Notes under the pieces: model-generated | What the model was told of the DNA's origin: nothing | Database searches by the model: none | The model's input: only the letters and a program-made list of their open reading frames with translations | DNA from: Clostridium hydrogenum | GTDB taxonomy: Bacteria > Bacillota > Clostridia > Clostridiales > Clostridiaceae | Direction of reading: 5' to 3' | Length of the DNA stretch: 64,000 nt | Assembly (NCBI RefSeq): GCF_021432385.1 | Contig: NZ_JAEACT010000003.1 | Span: 62,001-126,000 of the forward strand | Made by a program: the position numbers and the translations under genes | Shown here: positions 25,600 to 35,072 of the stretch, in pieces | How positions within the stretch are numbered: the first letter of the stretch is position 1 | Layout of the letters: each line of letters begins with the position of its first letter

Positions 25600-26994
25600 A
25601 TGAGAAAGGTGTATTTAAAAATGAATGAAGAATTAAAATATAAAGTTATTAAGAAGTTAATAGATAGTAACGGTAGCAAGCAGAGAGCAGCAATTGAGTT
25701 AGGGTGCACTGTTAGACATATCAACAGAATGATTAATGGGTATAAAGAAAAAGGAAAAGCTTTTTTTGTTCATGGCAATTGTGGAAAAAAGCCATCTCAT
25801 ACTATAGATGATTCAGTAAAAAAAGATATTATAGATTTATACAAAACAAAATATGAAGATGCAAATCTAACACATTTTTCTGAGCTCTTAGAAGAAAGGG
25901 AAGAAATAAAAGTCTCAGCAACAACTATACGTTCTATCCTTTTACAGGAATTCATCCTATCCCCTAAGGCAAAGCGTTCTTCTAAAAAAGCTTTGTGTAA
26001 CAAGCTTAGAGACTTACAAAAAGATACTAAATCAAAAAAAGAAGCCACTACCATTCAAAATACTATCCTTGATATAGAAGATGCTCATCCTAGACGTCCT
26101 AGATGTGCTTATTTTGGTGAAATGCTTCAAATGGATGCTTCTGTTCATCTTTGGTTTGGTGAAAATAAAACACAGCTTCATATAGCTGTGGATGATGCTA
26201 CTGGATCAATTGTAGGTGCTTATTTTGATAATCAAGAAACCCTTAATGGCTATTATCATGTGCTTTATCAGATATTAACTACTTATGGCATTCCTTATAT
26301 GTTTTACACTGATAAACGTACTGTTTTCGAATACAAAATGAAAAAGTCATCTTCAATAGAAGATGACACATTTACTCAATTTGGTTACGCATGTAAGCAA
26401 TTAGGAATTGAAATAAAAACCAGTAGCGTTCCACAAGCAAAAGGACGTGTGGAACGCATGTTTGAAACTCTACAATCGCGGCTCCCTATAGAACTGCGTT
26501 TATCTGGTATAAGCACAATTGAGCAAGCAAATGAATTTTTAAACTCCTACATAAAAAAATTCAATGCTCGATTTGCTTTACCTGTTGATAATATCAAATC
26601 TGTGTTTGAAACGCAACCCAATATTGAAAAAATCAATTTAACTCTTGCTGTGCTTGCTGGTAGGAAAATAGACAGCGGAAGTTGTGTAAAATACAATAAA
26701 AGATATTATCTTCCTGTAGATACTAATGGACACCCTGTATATTATCATAAGGGAACCTCCGGATTAGTTATAAATGCGTTTAACAATGAATTATTATTTT
26801 CTGTTAACGAAAAAATTTATGCCCTTGAATTGCTTCCAGATCATGTTCCCTCGTCAAAGAACTTTGATCTTGCACAAACTACAAAAGTTCCAAAGAAACG
26901 CTACATACCACCTATGAGTCATCCTTGGAAGCAGGCTTCATTTGAACAGTATTGTAGTAAGCAAGCTCATAGGCAAAAGGAAAGCATAGCATAA
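25600..26994 (+). CDS. IS1202/ISNCY-type DDE transposase
   Basis: A 464-residue transposase. N-terminal helix-turn-helix SKQRAAIELGCTVRHINRMI, then an integrase-core (rve) domain with QMDASVHLWFG (first Asp), MFYTDKRTVF (second Asp) and KGRVERMFETLQSRLP (Glu). The C-terminal part (KKRYIPPMSHPWK) is also common in this group. The gene is intact, with GAGGAGG before ATG 25600, so the element may still be active. Confidence 0.9.
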   Translation: MRKVYLKMNEELKYKVIKKLIDSNGSKQRAAIELGCTVRHINRMINGYKEKGKAFFVHGNCGKKPSHTIDDSVKKDIIDLYKTKYEDANLTHFSELLEEREEIKVSATTIRSILLQEFILSPKAKRSSKKALCNKLRDLQKDTKSKKEATTIQNTILDIEDAHPRRPRCAYFGEMLQMDASVHLWFGENKTQLHIAVDDATGSIVGAYFDNQETLNGYYHVLYQILTTYGIPYMFYTDKRTVFEYKMKKSSSIEDDTFTQFGYACKQLGIEIKTSSVPQAKGRVERMFETLQSRLPIELRLSGISTIEQANEFLNSYIKKFNARFALPVDNIKSVFETQPNIEKINLTLAVLAGRKIDSGSCVKYNKRYYLPVDTNGHPVYYHKGTSGLVINAFNNELLFSVNEKIYALELLPDHVPSSKNFDLAQTTKVPKKRYIPPMSHPWKQASFEQYCSKQAHRQKESIA

Positions 26995-27077
26995 ATTTAT
27001 AAATCTATTTTCTTAAAAATCGAAGATTTTTAAGGTTTATTTGCCATACCTTAAAATAGAGTCAGACCATTAATAAA

Positions 27078-27099
27078 GCACCAGCAAAAACTGGTGCTA
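27078..27099. terminator. Hairpin near the right end of the IS
   Basis: AGCACCAG and CTGGTGCT pair around six bases, just downstream of the transposase. A second AT-rich hairpin (TTAAAAATC/GATTTTTAA) lies at about 27014. They may end transposase transcription or block read-through. Confidence 0.55.
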
Positions 27100-27139
27100 A
27101 TAATTAAAACTTTTTAGGACATTTTCAAAAATGCTTGAC

Positions 27140-27168
27140 ACAAAAAATTTTTATAATCTATATTTATC
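27140..27168. repeat. 29-bp direct repeat flanking the IS, right copy
   Basis: Identical to 25466-25494. It contains the nifValpha stop codon (27166-27164), so the insertion happened at the very end of that gene without changing its product. Confidence 0.9.
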
Positions 27169-27964
27169 CTATTAATTTCTTTATAATGCTTTCTTTTTTC
27201 TTCAGCTCACTAAATTTATTTAAATACGTTTTTTCACCATACAATTTATAAATAGTTTCTGAAAATTCTAAGAAATCACAGTTACCTGCCCTCTCGCCTA
27301 TTCCAGTAACAGTACAATCAACATATTCAGCTCCAGCCTTCAAAGCCCCTAGTGAATTTATTATTGCCATACCAAAATCATTATGGGCATGCATTTCTAT
27401 TTCTATTGGTACAGCCTCTCTTATTTTGTTTATTTGATAAAAAACTCTTCTTGGATATAAAATACCAACAGTATCAGCATATCTCACTCTTTTAACACCA
27501 ATGTCGTAAAGTAACTTACAAATTTCTATAAGGAAATTTACATCTGCCCTTGAGGCATCCTCTAATCCAACCGTCACCTCATATCCCTTATCTAATGTGT
27601 ATTTAACACACTTTTTAATATTTTCAAGTACCCAACTTTTATTCTTTTTTAATTTTTCTTCAATTTGAATATCAGATACTGGAGCTGATATATGAATTAT
27701 ATCCACAGAACATTCCATAGATTCATTAATATCCTTAATGTTCATTCTATTCCATGATGATATTTTACTTTCAAGTCCTAATGCAGCTATTTCTTTTATA
27801 CTCTCCTTTTCATCTCCCCCCATAGCTGCTATACCAGCTTCAATTTGAAATATCCCAATATCATTAAGAATTTTAGCAATTTCTACTTTTTCTTTTGTGC
27901 CTAAAGCTATACCAGCTTTCTGTTCACCATCCCTCAATGTTGTATCAACAATTTTAATACTCAT
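27164..27964 (-). CDS. nifV-alpha: Homocitrate synthase, alpha subunit (catalytic half)
   Basis: A 266-residue TIM-barrel subunit with the catalytic parts of homocitrate synthase: TTLRDGEQKAG (R11, D12, E14), the RYADTVG strand and the metal ligands HAHND (H192, H194). With the omega subunit it condenses acetyl-CoA and 2-oxoglutarate to homocitrate, the organic ligand of FeMo-co. In most bacteria NifV is one protein; the split is a clostridial feature. ATG 27964 has GGAGGTG. The last nif gene; the IS lies directly behind its stop. Confidence 0.93.
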   Translation of the reverse strand: MSIKIVDTTLRDGEQKAGIALGTKEKVEIAKILNDIGIFQIEAGIAAMGGDEKESIKEIAALGLESKISSWNRMNIKDINESMECSVDIIHISAPVSDIQIEEKLKKNKSWVLENIKKCVKYTLDKGYEVTVGLEDASRADVNFLIEICKLLYDIGVKRVRYADTVGILYPRRVFYQINKIREAVPIEIEMHAHNDFGMAIINSLGALKAGAEYVDCTVTGIGERAGNCDFLEFSETIYKLYGEKTYLNKFSELKKKESIIKKLIG

Positions 27965-28004
27965 ATTTTTCTCACCTCCAATTACTAAAGATAAGGCATA
28001 AGCT

Positions 28005-29054
28005 TCAAATTTTATTAGTCATATTTGCATATAGTTTAATCAATTCTTTGTCTAAAATATTCCTTCTTAAATTTACACTTTTACTTCGTATGTTTCTTAA
28101 AAGTTCATCAACATCAATTTTATTTGGATTAAGATTTAATTGTGCTAATTTAGTAACAACTGCTTTTTTACCAGAATGCTTGCCAATAAACATTTGCCTC
28201 TCTGCGCCTATCTCACATGGGCTATACGGTTCATAAGTTTTTTCATTTTTTTCTATTCCGTCTACATGAATACCAGATTCATATTTAAAAATATCATCCC
28301 CTAGTATAGGCTTCATAGCAAAAATCTTCTGGTTTACAAGTTTCTCATATATTATTTTAATTTTACTAATCAATTTTAAATTACCAGTAAACTCCCCACT
28401 ATTTATTACCTTAAGCGCAAGCATAACCTCTTCTAAAGCTGCAAATCCATATTTTTCTCCATTAAATGCTGTTGTGATAAAATCAGCCCCATCCAAACAG
28501 CCTTCTATAGCTATTGCTGTTGCGGCAAAATATTCATTTTGAGGACAAAAATCTATTAATACAGAAAATTCATTTTTTATGTTCTTTATAAACTTACTCC
28601 AGCTATTAAAATTATATTTTTTCACATTGTTAAATCTAATTGATGCTATATTGAAATTATTTAAAATCTCATAGTTTTCATTCAAAAAATCATCATTAAT
28701 TGTTTCAATATCTATTTCTAATATAATTTTCCAATTATTCATCTTTGCTATTACGTAATTTTTCATATTTCTAGCTAAATTACAATTCATAATTACATAT
28801 CTAAAATTATAATCCTTAATTTGCCCAATATCTTCCTCCGCTTCTACCCTAACTGCATAAATAATGTTTTTATGAAAGTTTCCTATTTGATTAATGGATC
28901 TAATATCAATTTCAATTATGTCGACACCTATTGCAGCAAGTAAATCAACATATTCAACGAGATCTTTTTTTTCTAATATATCTAATTTTCTGACTATTTC
29001 AGGTATAGATCTATCTATTATAAATTTTTTCTTACCATTAACTATGACAGCCAT
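28005..29054 (-). CDS. nifV-omega: Homocitrate synthase, omega subunit
   Basis: A 349-residue protein related to the barrel end and C-terminal lid of homocitrate/isopropylmalate synthases: FSVLIDFCPQNEYFAATA, GCLDGADFITTAFNGEKYGFAALEEV, KPILGDDIFKYESGIHVDGI and IGKHSGKKAV. Its N-terminal part keeps the barrel form but lacks the RDGE motif, which the alpha subunit supplies. Its ATG overlaps the modB stop by one base (TAATG), so translation is probably coupled. Confidence 0.92.
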   Translation of the reverse strand: MAVIVNGKKKFIIDRSIPEIVRKLDILEKKDLVEYVDLLAAIGVDIIEIDIRSINQIGNFHKNIIYAVRVEAEEDIGQIKDYNFRYVIMNCNLARNMKNYVIAKMNNWKIILEIDIETINDDFLNENYEILNNFNIASIRFNNVKKYNFNSWSKFIKNIKNEFSVLIDFCPQNEYFAATAIAIEGCLDGADFITTAFNGEKYGFAALEEVMLALKVINSGEFTGNLKLISKIKIIYEKLVNQKIFAMKPILGDDIFKYESGIHVDGIEKNEKTYEPYSPCEIGAERQMFIGKHSGKKAVVTKLAQLNLNPNKIDVDELLRNIRSKSVNLRRNILDKELIKLYANMTNKI

Positions 29055-29911
29055 TATTCATCCTCCTTTTGATTCATTCTTACTATAAGAAGCATGGAAA
29101 ATGATAATATATACAATATTGCTGCAAATGCAGTAGCTGCCTTTATATCACATTGCATAAGTGTATATATTTCAAGTGGAATAGTTCTTGTTTTATTAAG
29201 TATATTTCCTGCAAACATAAGGGTTGCTCCAAATTCCCCCATTGATCTAACCCATGCCAGTATAAGTCCTGATATTATGGAATTTTTAAGCATTGGAATT
29301 ATAACCCTTATATTTGTTTCAACTTTACCTGCTCCAAAAACATAGGTTGCTTCAAAAATTTCATGTGGCACACTTCTTATAGAATCTCTAAGCACTCTAA
29401 CATAAAATGCAGACGATACAAATACCTGTGCAATTACAACAGCTATAGGTGTGAATACAATATCTATATTGTGCTGTGCTAAAAGGCTTCCTATAAATCC
29501 ACCATTTCCTAAAGCTAATAAAAGAGCAATACCAGCAACTGCTGGAGGCAAAACAATTGGCATTTCTACTATGATATCAAGTAATTTGGCTACTTTATTG
29601 TTTGATATCCCCGCTATATAAAAAGCCATAGCAGTACCCAAAATAAAGGTTATTAAAAGTGAAATCAAAGAAGTTGCCAAGCTTAAAAGTATACAATTAA
29701 AATTTTCTGTGTTACATATATTTTTTATTATATTGTATATTCCTGCATATTTCATTAAGGCTAAAATAGGAAATATAAGGAAAAGAATATAAATTGCGGC
29801 CATACAACTTATGGTAGGAGATAATATTCTATCCATAACAAAGCCTTTTCTAATTGTTTTTAGCATTGCACCTGTATACCCTTTTTTTAACTTTATATCA
29901 TCTTCAACCAT
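29054..29911 (-). CDS. modB: Molybdate ABC transporter permease
   Basis: A 285-residue membrane protein with about six helices and the ModB permease signature EATYVFGAGKVETNIRVIIP and GEFGATLMFAGN. An N-terminal cytoplasmic tail of about 30 residues precedes the first helix. It lies between modA and nifVomega in the nif operon, so molybdate uptake is induced with nitrogenase. No modC ATPase gene is in the window. Confidence 0.92.
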   Translation of the reverse strand: MVEDDIKLKKGYTGAMLKTIRKGFVMDRILSPTISCMAAIYILFLIFPILALMKYAGIYNIIKNICNTENFNCILLSLATSLISLLITFILGTAMAFYIAGISNNKVAKLLDIIVEMPIVLPPAVAGIALLLALGNGGFIGSLLAQHNIDIVFTPIAVVIAQVFVSSAFYVRVLRDSIRSVPHEIFEATYVFGAGKVETNIRVIIPMLKNSIISGLILAWVRSMGEFGATLMFAGNILNKTRTIPLEIYTLMQCDIKAATAFAAILYILSFSMLLIVRMNQKEDE

Positions 29912-29934
29912 AATAAACCTCCTACGAATAAAAT

Positions 29935-30756
29935 CTATTTTACAGTAAAGCCATATTTATTCATCAAAGCCTTTCCTTTATTAGAAGTAAGGTACCTAAG
30001 AAAGGTTTTAGCTGCTTTTTTATGATTAGATGCACTTATAATTGCTACAGGGTATTCTACATTTTGCTTTGAAAACTCTTTATCCATTATAATTTGAATT
30101 TTATCTTGATTTGATTTGTTTATATCAGTTTTATATACTATTCCAACATCAGCATTTCCCATTGCAACTTTACTTACAATATCTTTAACATTTAATTCAC
30201 TGCTTTTAATATTTTTCAAAATTTTATTGTAAGTATCTTTATCAATAACTTTATCAACAACTGCCTCATTAATTGCCTTATAAAAATATGCTCCACAAGG
30301 TACCGATTTATCACCAACTACAATTTTAACTCCATTCTTTGCCAAGTCTTTTAGTGAATCAATATTTATTTTACTGTCCTTGTATTTACCAATTACCAGC
30401 TGGTTTTTAGTAAATATAGTGCTGCCTTCTACCTTTTTCTCATTTATTACCTTATCCATATTTTTAGTATCCGCAGATGCAAATACGTCGGCAGATACAT
30501 CCTGCTCAATTAAAGTTACAAGCTGCTGACTTCCCGCAAAATCGAAGGAGATTTCAATGTTTTTTTCTTTTTTAATATCCTTCCCCATTTCTGTAAAAGC
30601 TTCTGTAAGACTTGCTGCTGCTAAAACTATTATTTTTTCCTTGGGAGCTTTTTTAACAGCAGTTACTTTTTTAGAACTTACACTAGAGCATGAACACATT
30701 AAAAATACTATTACCATCAAGGTAGAAATAAAAAATACTGCTCGCTTTTTAATCAT
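29935..30756 (-). CDS. modA: Molybdate-binding lipoprotein
   Basis: A 273-residue secreted lipoprotein: signal peptide with lipobox FLMCSCSS near residue 22, then the ModA pattern IIVLAAASLTEAFTEMGKDI, FDFAGSQQLVTLIEQ, DVFASADTKNMDKV and VKIVVGDKSVPCGAYF. It captures molybdate outside the membrane for ModB. Its start overlaps the nifN-B end by eight bases. Confidence 0.93.
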   Translation of the reverse strand: MIKKRAVFFISTLMVIVFLMCSCSSVSSKKVTAVKKAPKEKIIVLAAASLTEAFTEMGKDIKKEKNIEISFDFAGSQQLVTLIEQDVSADVFASADTKNMDKVINEKKVEGSTIFTKNQLVIGKYKDSKINIDSLKDLAKNGVKIVVGDKSVPCGAYFYKAINEAVVDKVIDKDTYNKILKNIKSSELNVKDIVSKVAMGNADVGIVYKTDINKSNQDKIQIIMDKEFSKQNVEYPVAIISASNHKKAAKTFLRYLTSNKGKALMNKYGFTVK

Positions 30757-33412
30757 TTAATACACCTTCTCTTATTTCTAATTCAATTTTTTTCACAGCT
30801 AATTTTATACCATTATTTACAGTGTCATACATTTCCATAACTTTTATTCCAGCTTCCTCTAACTTTTTTCGTGGTTCAAATCCAACTCTAAGCGCTAAAA
30901 CGGCATCGCAATCTTTAACTGTTTTAATAGTTTTTGTTATCTTATCCTCATGATCATCACAATTTAATATTCCAGTACAATATTTATCAACATCTCTTTT
31001 CTCCAAAAATCTGATCTTGCCTTTATTGTATGTGTAAATAAAAAATTCAGTAGCATGTCCGAAATGCTGATCTATATTAACTCCGGATCTAGAGGATATA
31101 GCAAATTTATATACTTTACTGTTTTTTTCTATTTCTTTCTCTTCGATCTTTTGACAGCCACCTTTGCAACCTGCTTCGCAGGTAATTCCCCTAAAATCTA
31201 TTGAGCAATCCGTATCTAGAGTACCTATTGCATCTGCTCTGCACTGCTTACAATGGTACATTTGTTTTATATCAATTTCGCATTCTTTTCTTTTTTGATC
31301 TATTTCCATTTTAGTTACCAGAGGAAGCTTTTCAAATGCACTTCCTTTTACCGGAATCATCTGCATTATATTAGTCATATATGCTCCACATTCTTTGACT
31401 TTTTTAACTACATCCTTTATATGCCAATCATTTATTCCTTTAAGCATAACAATATTCACTTTACAAACTATACCCTTAGAACACAAATATTTAAGTCCTG
31501 ATATTTGATTATTCAAAAGTATTTCTGCACCATCTTCACCTACGTATTTATTTCCTAGATAATTTACTTCTTTATATATTTTAGCTCCAATTTTTTTATC
31601 AACTGCATTTATAGTAACTGTAACATGAGAAACACCTAAATTTATAAGTTCACTCGCATAAAAGGGAAGCATAAGCCCATTAGTCGACAAACAAAAAGTG
31701 GTCTCTGGACTTTCTTTTTTTATGAGTTCTAAAGTTTTTTTAGTTTCATTAAAATTTGCAAGAGCATCCCCTGGCCCTGCTATACCTACTACTGTTAAGT
31801 TCCTCATCCTAGTCCTAACAATCTTGAATTTTTCAAGTGCCTCAAGCGGAGACAAAACCTCACTTGTAACTCCAGGTCTACTTTCATTTACACAATCGTA
31901 TTTTCTACTGCAATAATTACAGCTTATATTACATTTAGGTGCAACTGGTATATGCATTCTGGCATATTTATGTGCGTCATCACTAAAGCATGGATGTGTA
32001 CAAGTTTTATTTTCTAATTTTTCTTTCTTTCCTATATTTAATGTAGGAACATAATATTCATCATAAGCTTTTTGTCTAAAAGTATTTTCTGTTATTTCTA
32101 ACATAGCATTTGATATCTCATCTATAAGCACCGCTGAGCCATTATAACCTGTTATAATTTTTCTCTGTGCACCTACCCTGTCATGTACAGGAAATCCTAT
32201 TCTTATTATTTTAATTCCAAGCCTTTTTGCCATTCTTCTTCCATCAGAATTTCCAATAAACAAATTTACTTTAAACTTTTTTGCATATTCCTCTATAGTC
32301 GCGAAATCAGTATCGTCTAGAATTATTCCATCCTCTTTTTGATTTTTTATTTCATCTACAAGCTGAGACTTTATCAATTTATTTTTTGTTCCAACAGCAG
32401 CAAGCTTTATAGTAACGCCATTTTCTAAACATGTTCTTGCCGCAGCTAGTACAAGCTCTGGTTCACCATATATTATTACCCTTGCTTTTCCTGTATACTT
32501 ATGATTATCTATCATGCCGTCTAGGTATCTTCCCCTTTGAATGTCAAATTCTTCTGGAACCGATATTCCACTTATTTTTGATATCAATTTAATAAATTCT
32601 TCTGTATTTCTAATACCAATGGGGATGCCACATTTATACAATGGAACTCCAAACTTATCTCTTAAGTAGGCTCCTGGAGATTGTTCTTCTGAAACTGTCA
32701 TTCCCATTTCAATAGTCGCCATGGCTCCAGACATTTTCCTAATATCCTCTACCTTTGTTCCTCCTTTAGGAATTCTTAAATATTTATCATTATGAGGGGA
32801 ATCCAGTGTATTTGATATATCAGGAAAAATAGTGTACTGAATTCCAAAGCAATTTAATATTTCCTTTATATTTCTTACATCTCCAGGATTTAAGTTAGCA
32901 CAAATAATATTAATACTTTGAAAGTTTATAGATTTTTCAGTGCAAAGCCTTTCAATTATTTTTCTTAAAGCCCAGTAATATCCTTCAAATTGTGTACCGC
33001 CATATCCAGGCGTGGAAACTGGTATTATTTCTATTTTATCTGTAATTTCTTTTTCTTCTTCGCAAAACTCAGCTATTATCCTTTTTATATCTTCTCCTAT
33101 AGTTTCTGCAAGGCAAGTTGTCATTACGCCTATAGTTGACGGATTATATAGTTTTATCATATTTTTCAACCCTTTTTTAAGATTCTCGGTTCCGCCATAC
33201 ACCGTTCCATTCTCTGTTAGTGCTGAAGAAGCTATATCCACAGGTTCATTATAATGAGTTGCCATATGCCTTCTAATATATGTACTGCAACCCTGTGAAC
33301 CATGCAATATTACCATATTATTCTCAATACCTTTAAAAGCCATGATTCCGCCCATTGGCATACACATTTTGCATGGGTTTACATCCACATTAACCATATT
33401 TTTGTTTGGCAT
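30749..33412 (-). CDS. nifN-B: Nitrogenase FeMo-cofactor biosynthesis protein NifN-NifB fusion
   Basis: An 887-residue fusion. Residues about 1-440 are NifN (KMCMPMGGIMAFKGIENNM, HGSQGCSTYIRRH, TCLAETIGED), one half of the cofactor scaffold. From about 475 the NifB part begins: CTHPCFSDDAHKYARMHIP and the radical-SAM cluster CNISCNYC (Cys about 494, 498, 501), making NifB-co; the end (about 760-887, SSRSGVNIDQHFGHATEFFIY) is a NifX-like cofactor-binding domain. ATG 33412 is preferred to ATG 33421, which directly abuts AAGGAG. The fusion is a known clostridial trait. Confidence 0.95.
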   Translation of the reverse strand: MPNKNMVNVDVNPCKMCMPMGGIMAFKGIENNMVILHGSQGCSTYIRRHMATHYNEPVDIASSALTENGTVYGGTENLKKGLKNMIKLYNPSTIGVMTTCLAETIGEDIKRIIAEFCEEEKEITDKIEIIPVSTPGYGGTQFEGYYWALRKIIERLCTEKSINFQSINIICANLNPGDVRNIKEILNCFGIQYTIFPDISNTLDSPHNDKYLRIPKGGTKVEDIRKMSGAMATIEMGMTVSEEQSPGAYLRDKFGVPLYKCGIPIGIRNTEEFIKLISKISGISVPEEFDIQRGRYLDGMIDNHKYTGKARVIIYGEPELVLAAARTCLENGVTIKLAAVGTKNKLIKSQLVDEIKNQKEDGIILDDTDFATIEEYAKKFKVNLFIGNSDGRRMAKRLGIKIIRIGFPVHDRVGAQRKIITGYNGSAVLIDEISNAMLEITENTFRQKAYDEYYVPTLNIGKKEKLENKTCTHPCFSDDAHKYARMHIPVAPKCNISCNYCSRKYDCVNESRPGVTSEVLSPLEALEKFKIVRTRMRNLTVVGIAGPGDALANFNETKKTLELIKKESPETTFCLSTNGLMLPFYASELINLGVSHVTVTINAVDKKIGAKIYKEVNYLGNKYVGEDGAEILLNNQISGLKYLCSKGIVCKVNIVMLKGINDWHIKDVVKKVKECGAYMTNIMQMIPVKGSAFEKLPLVTKMEIDQKRKECEIDIKQMYHCKQCRADAIGTLDTDCSIDFRGITCEAGCKGGCQKIEEKEIEKNSKVYKFAISSRSGVNIDQHFGHATEFFIYTYNKGKIRFLEKRDVDKYCTGILNCDDHEDKITKTIKTVKDCDAVLALRVGFEPRKKLEEAGIKVMEMYDTVNNGIKLAVKKIELEIREGVLND

Positions 33413-33430
33413 TTCAATCATCTCCTTAAG

Positions 33431-34765
33431 CTATACATATTTCCAAACGGGACTATTAACCGTTAAATCTATTTCTTCTGCAAAATTAACTGCTCCCTCA
33501 AACCCTGATAAAATGTGTTTTCTTTCATGGTTATGATCACAAAAAGCAACTCCAAGCTTATAAGCAAGAGGTCTTTCTTTAACACCTCCAACAAGTATAT
33601 CTGCCCCCTTTTCAAGCATAAATTTTTCAAGTTCGTAGGGGTTAGCATCATCTAATATAACTGTTCCTTCTTTTGTAATACTCTTAATAATTTCATAATC
33701 CCGCGGTTTCCCTGTTTGAGTTCCAACCATTACAGTTTCAATTCCAAGTTCATTAAATTGTTTTATTAAAGATATTGCCTTATAACCACCGCCAACATAT
33801 ATAGCCGCTTTTTTACCAATTAGCCTTTTCCTATAATATTCAATAGTTTTCTGTATTTTTGCCTTTTCTACTGATATAAATTTTTCTGCCTTTATCATGA
33901 CTGCTTCATCGCCCAAAAGACTTGCAATTTGAAGAATAGAATTTTCAGTATCAGCTACTCCAAGAAAGCTAACTCTAATATATGGTATGTCATAAAGCTC
34001 CTCCATCTTTTTACCCAAATATTCCATAGAACCAGCACATTGAACTATATTTAATTTTGCCTCTGGTGCTTTTAAAAGTTCATCACATTTACTATCCCCA
34101 GTAATTTTAGCTACAACTTCAATTCCTATTCTCTTTAAATAACTTTGAATTACCCAAACTTCACCAGCTAGATTAAAATCCCCAAGATAATTAATACCAT
34201 TAATTTTATTTTTACTTTTTTTATTTCCTATAAGCTTTAAAATAGCATTACAGGCTGCTCTATACCCGCTTGCCTTATTTCCAGAAAACCCTGGCGATTT
34301 TACAGGTATTACTCTTAAAGGGTACTTTTCTTCAGCTCTTTTGCAAACCGCATCTATATCATCTCCAATAACACCAACAATACAGGTTGCATAAACAAAA
34401 ATCACCTTAGGATTAAATTTTTCTACAATTTCATCTATAGCTGCTACCAATTTTTTTTCTCCACCAAATATTACATCTGTTTCACTCAAATCTGTAGAAT
34501 AACTATTTCTAAATATTTCAGAGCCACTTGTTAAGCTCCCTCTTAAATCCCAAGTATAGCTTGCACATCCAATAGGTCCATGAATTAAGTGAAATGCATC
34601 TGTTATAGGATTCAGCACAACCCTAGCCCCACAGTAAACGCAAGCTCTTTGGCTTACTGCACCAGATACACTATCTTCATCACACCTAAGCTTTGAAGCT
34701 TTATTTTTAGAATTGTAACAAACAAATTCCTTTCTATCCTCTAAAACCTGCGATTCTAACTCCAT
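33431..34765 (-). CDS. nifE: FeMo-cofactor scaffold protein NifE
   Basis: A 444-residue nitrogenase-like protein that forms the NifEN scaffold with the NifN half of NifN-B. Motifs: ACVYCGARVVLNPITDAFHLIHGPIGCASYTWD, TDLSETDVIFGG, TCIVGVIGDDI and PVKSPGFSGNKASGYRA-like block. ATG 34765 is chosen because GGGGGG lies upstream; the longer frame to 34804 runs into repeat DNA. Separated from nifK by a palindromic repeat. Confidence 0.95.
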   Translation of the reverse strand: MELESQVLEDRKEFVCYNSKNKASKLRCDEDSVSGAVSQRACVYCGARVVLNPITDAFHLIHGPIGCASYTWDLRGSLTSGSEIFRNSYSTDLSETDVIFGGEKKLVAAIDEIVEKFNPKVIFVYATCIVGVIGDDIDAVCKRAEEKYPLRVIPVKSPGFSGNKASGYRAACNAILKLIGNKKSKNKINGINYLGDFNLAGEVWVIQSYLKRIGIEVVAKITGDSKCDELLKAPEAKLNIVQCAGSMEYLGKKMEELYDIPYIRVSFLGVADTENSILQIASLLGDEAVMIKAEKFISVEKAKIQKTIEYYRKRLIGKKAAIYVGGGYKAISLIKQFNELGIETVMVGTQTGKPRDYEIIKSITKEGTVILDDANPYELEKFMLEKGADILVGGVKERPLAYKLGVAFCDHNHERKHILSGFEGAVNFAEEIDLTVNSPVWKYV

Positions 34766-34787
34766 AATATTACCCCCCTTTATTATG

Positions 34788-35062
34788 TAGATAAGCAATT
34801 TCAAAAGTTAAAATTGCTTGCACCAAATTCATCCTGTTAAATTACAATTTGAATCAGAGTAGAGAGTAAAGAGTAGAGAGTAGAGTAAATGTAGATTTAC
34901 CTTTCGCTTATCTCAGACAAATTTTAAAACTTAATTGATTCAGCTGCACCAAGCCCTGTATCTTATGGCATGCGCAAGCATTAAGTTGTAGATTTTTCGA
35001 AGCATAGCGGAGAAAAATCATCCTTCACTGTACTCTGTACTCTGTACTTTGTACTCTGACTT
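34788..35062. repeat. Multi-branched palindrome, family B, copy 4, between nifK and nifE
   Basis: The 307-base gap inside the nif operon. Left: AGATAAGCAATTTCAAAAG, AAATTACAATTTG, then AGAGTAGAGAGTAAAGAG units; right: AAATCATCCTTCACTGTACTCTGTACTCTGT-type units. The two arms have different heptamers here (AGAGTA- against GTACTCT-), so pairing is weaker than in other copies. Inner hairpin GCATGCGCAAGCATTA differs from the usual core. Confidence 0.8.
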
Positions 35063-35072
35063 AAGTCTCGTT

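Larger units (their letters stand above)
25495..27139 (+). mobile_element. IS1202-type insertion sequence, about 1.65 kb
   Basis: One transposase gene fills the element, which is bounded by an exact 29-bp direct repeat. The ends show weak terminal inverted repeats: GTGATAATGTCTTAG on the left (from 25506) against TTGAAAATGTCCTAA read inward from the right, about 11 of 15 matching. IS1202-group elements are about 1.7 kb and are known for target duplications of 24-29 bp, which fits. It sits between the thi operon promoter and the nif operon end. Exact ends are uncertain by a few bases. Confidence 0.8.

Noticed and set aside
25797..26054. Minus-strand frame inside the transposase gene
   Set aside because: Antisense shadow of the transposase with no start signal; IS1202-type elements have one gene.
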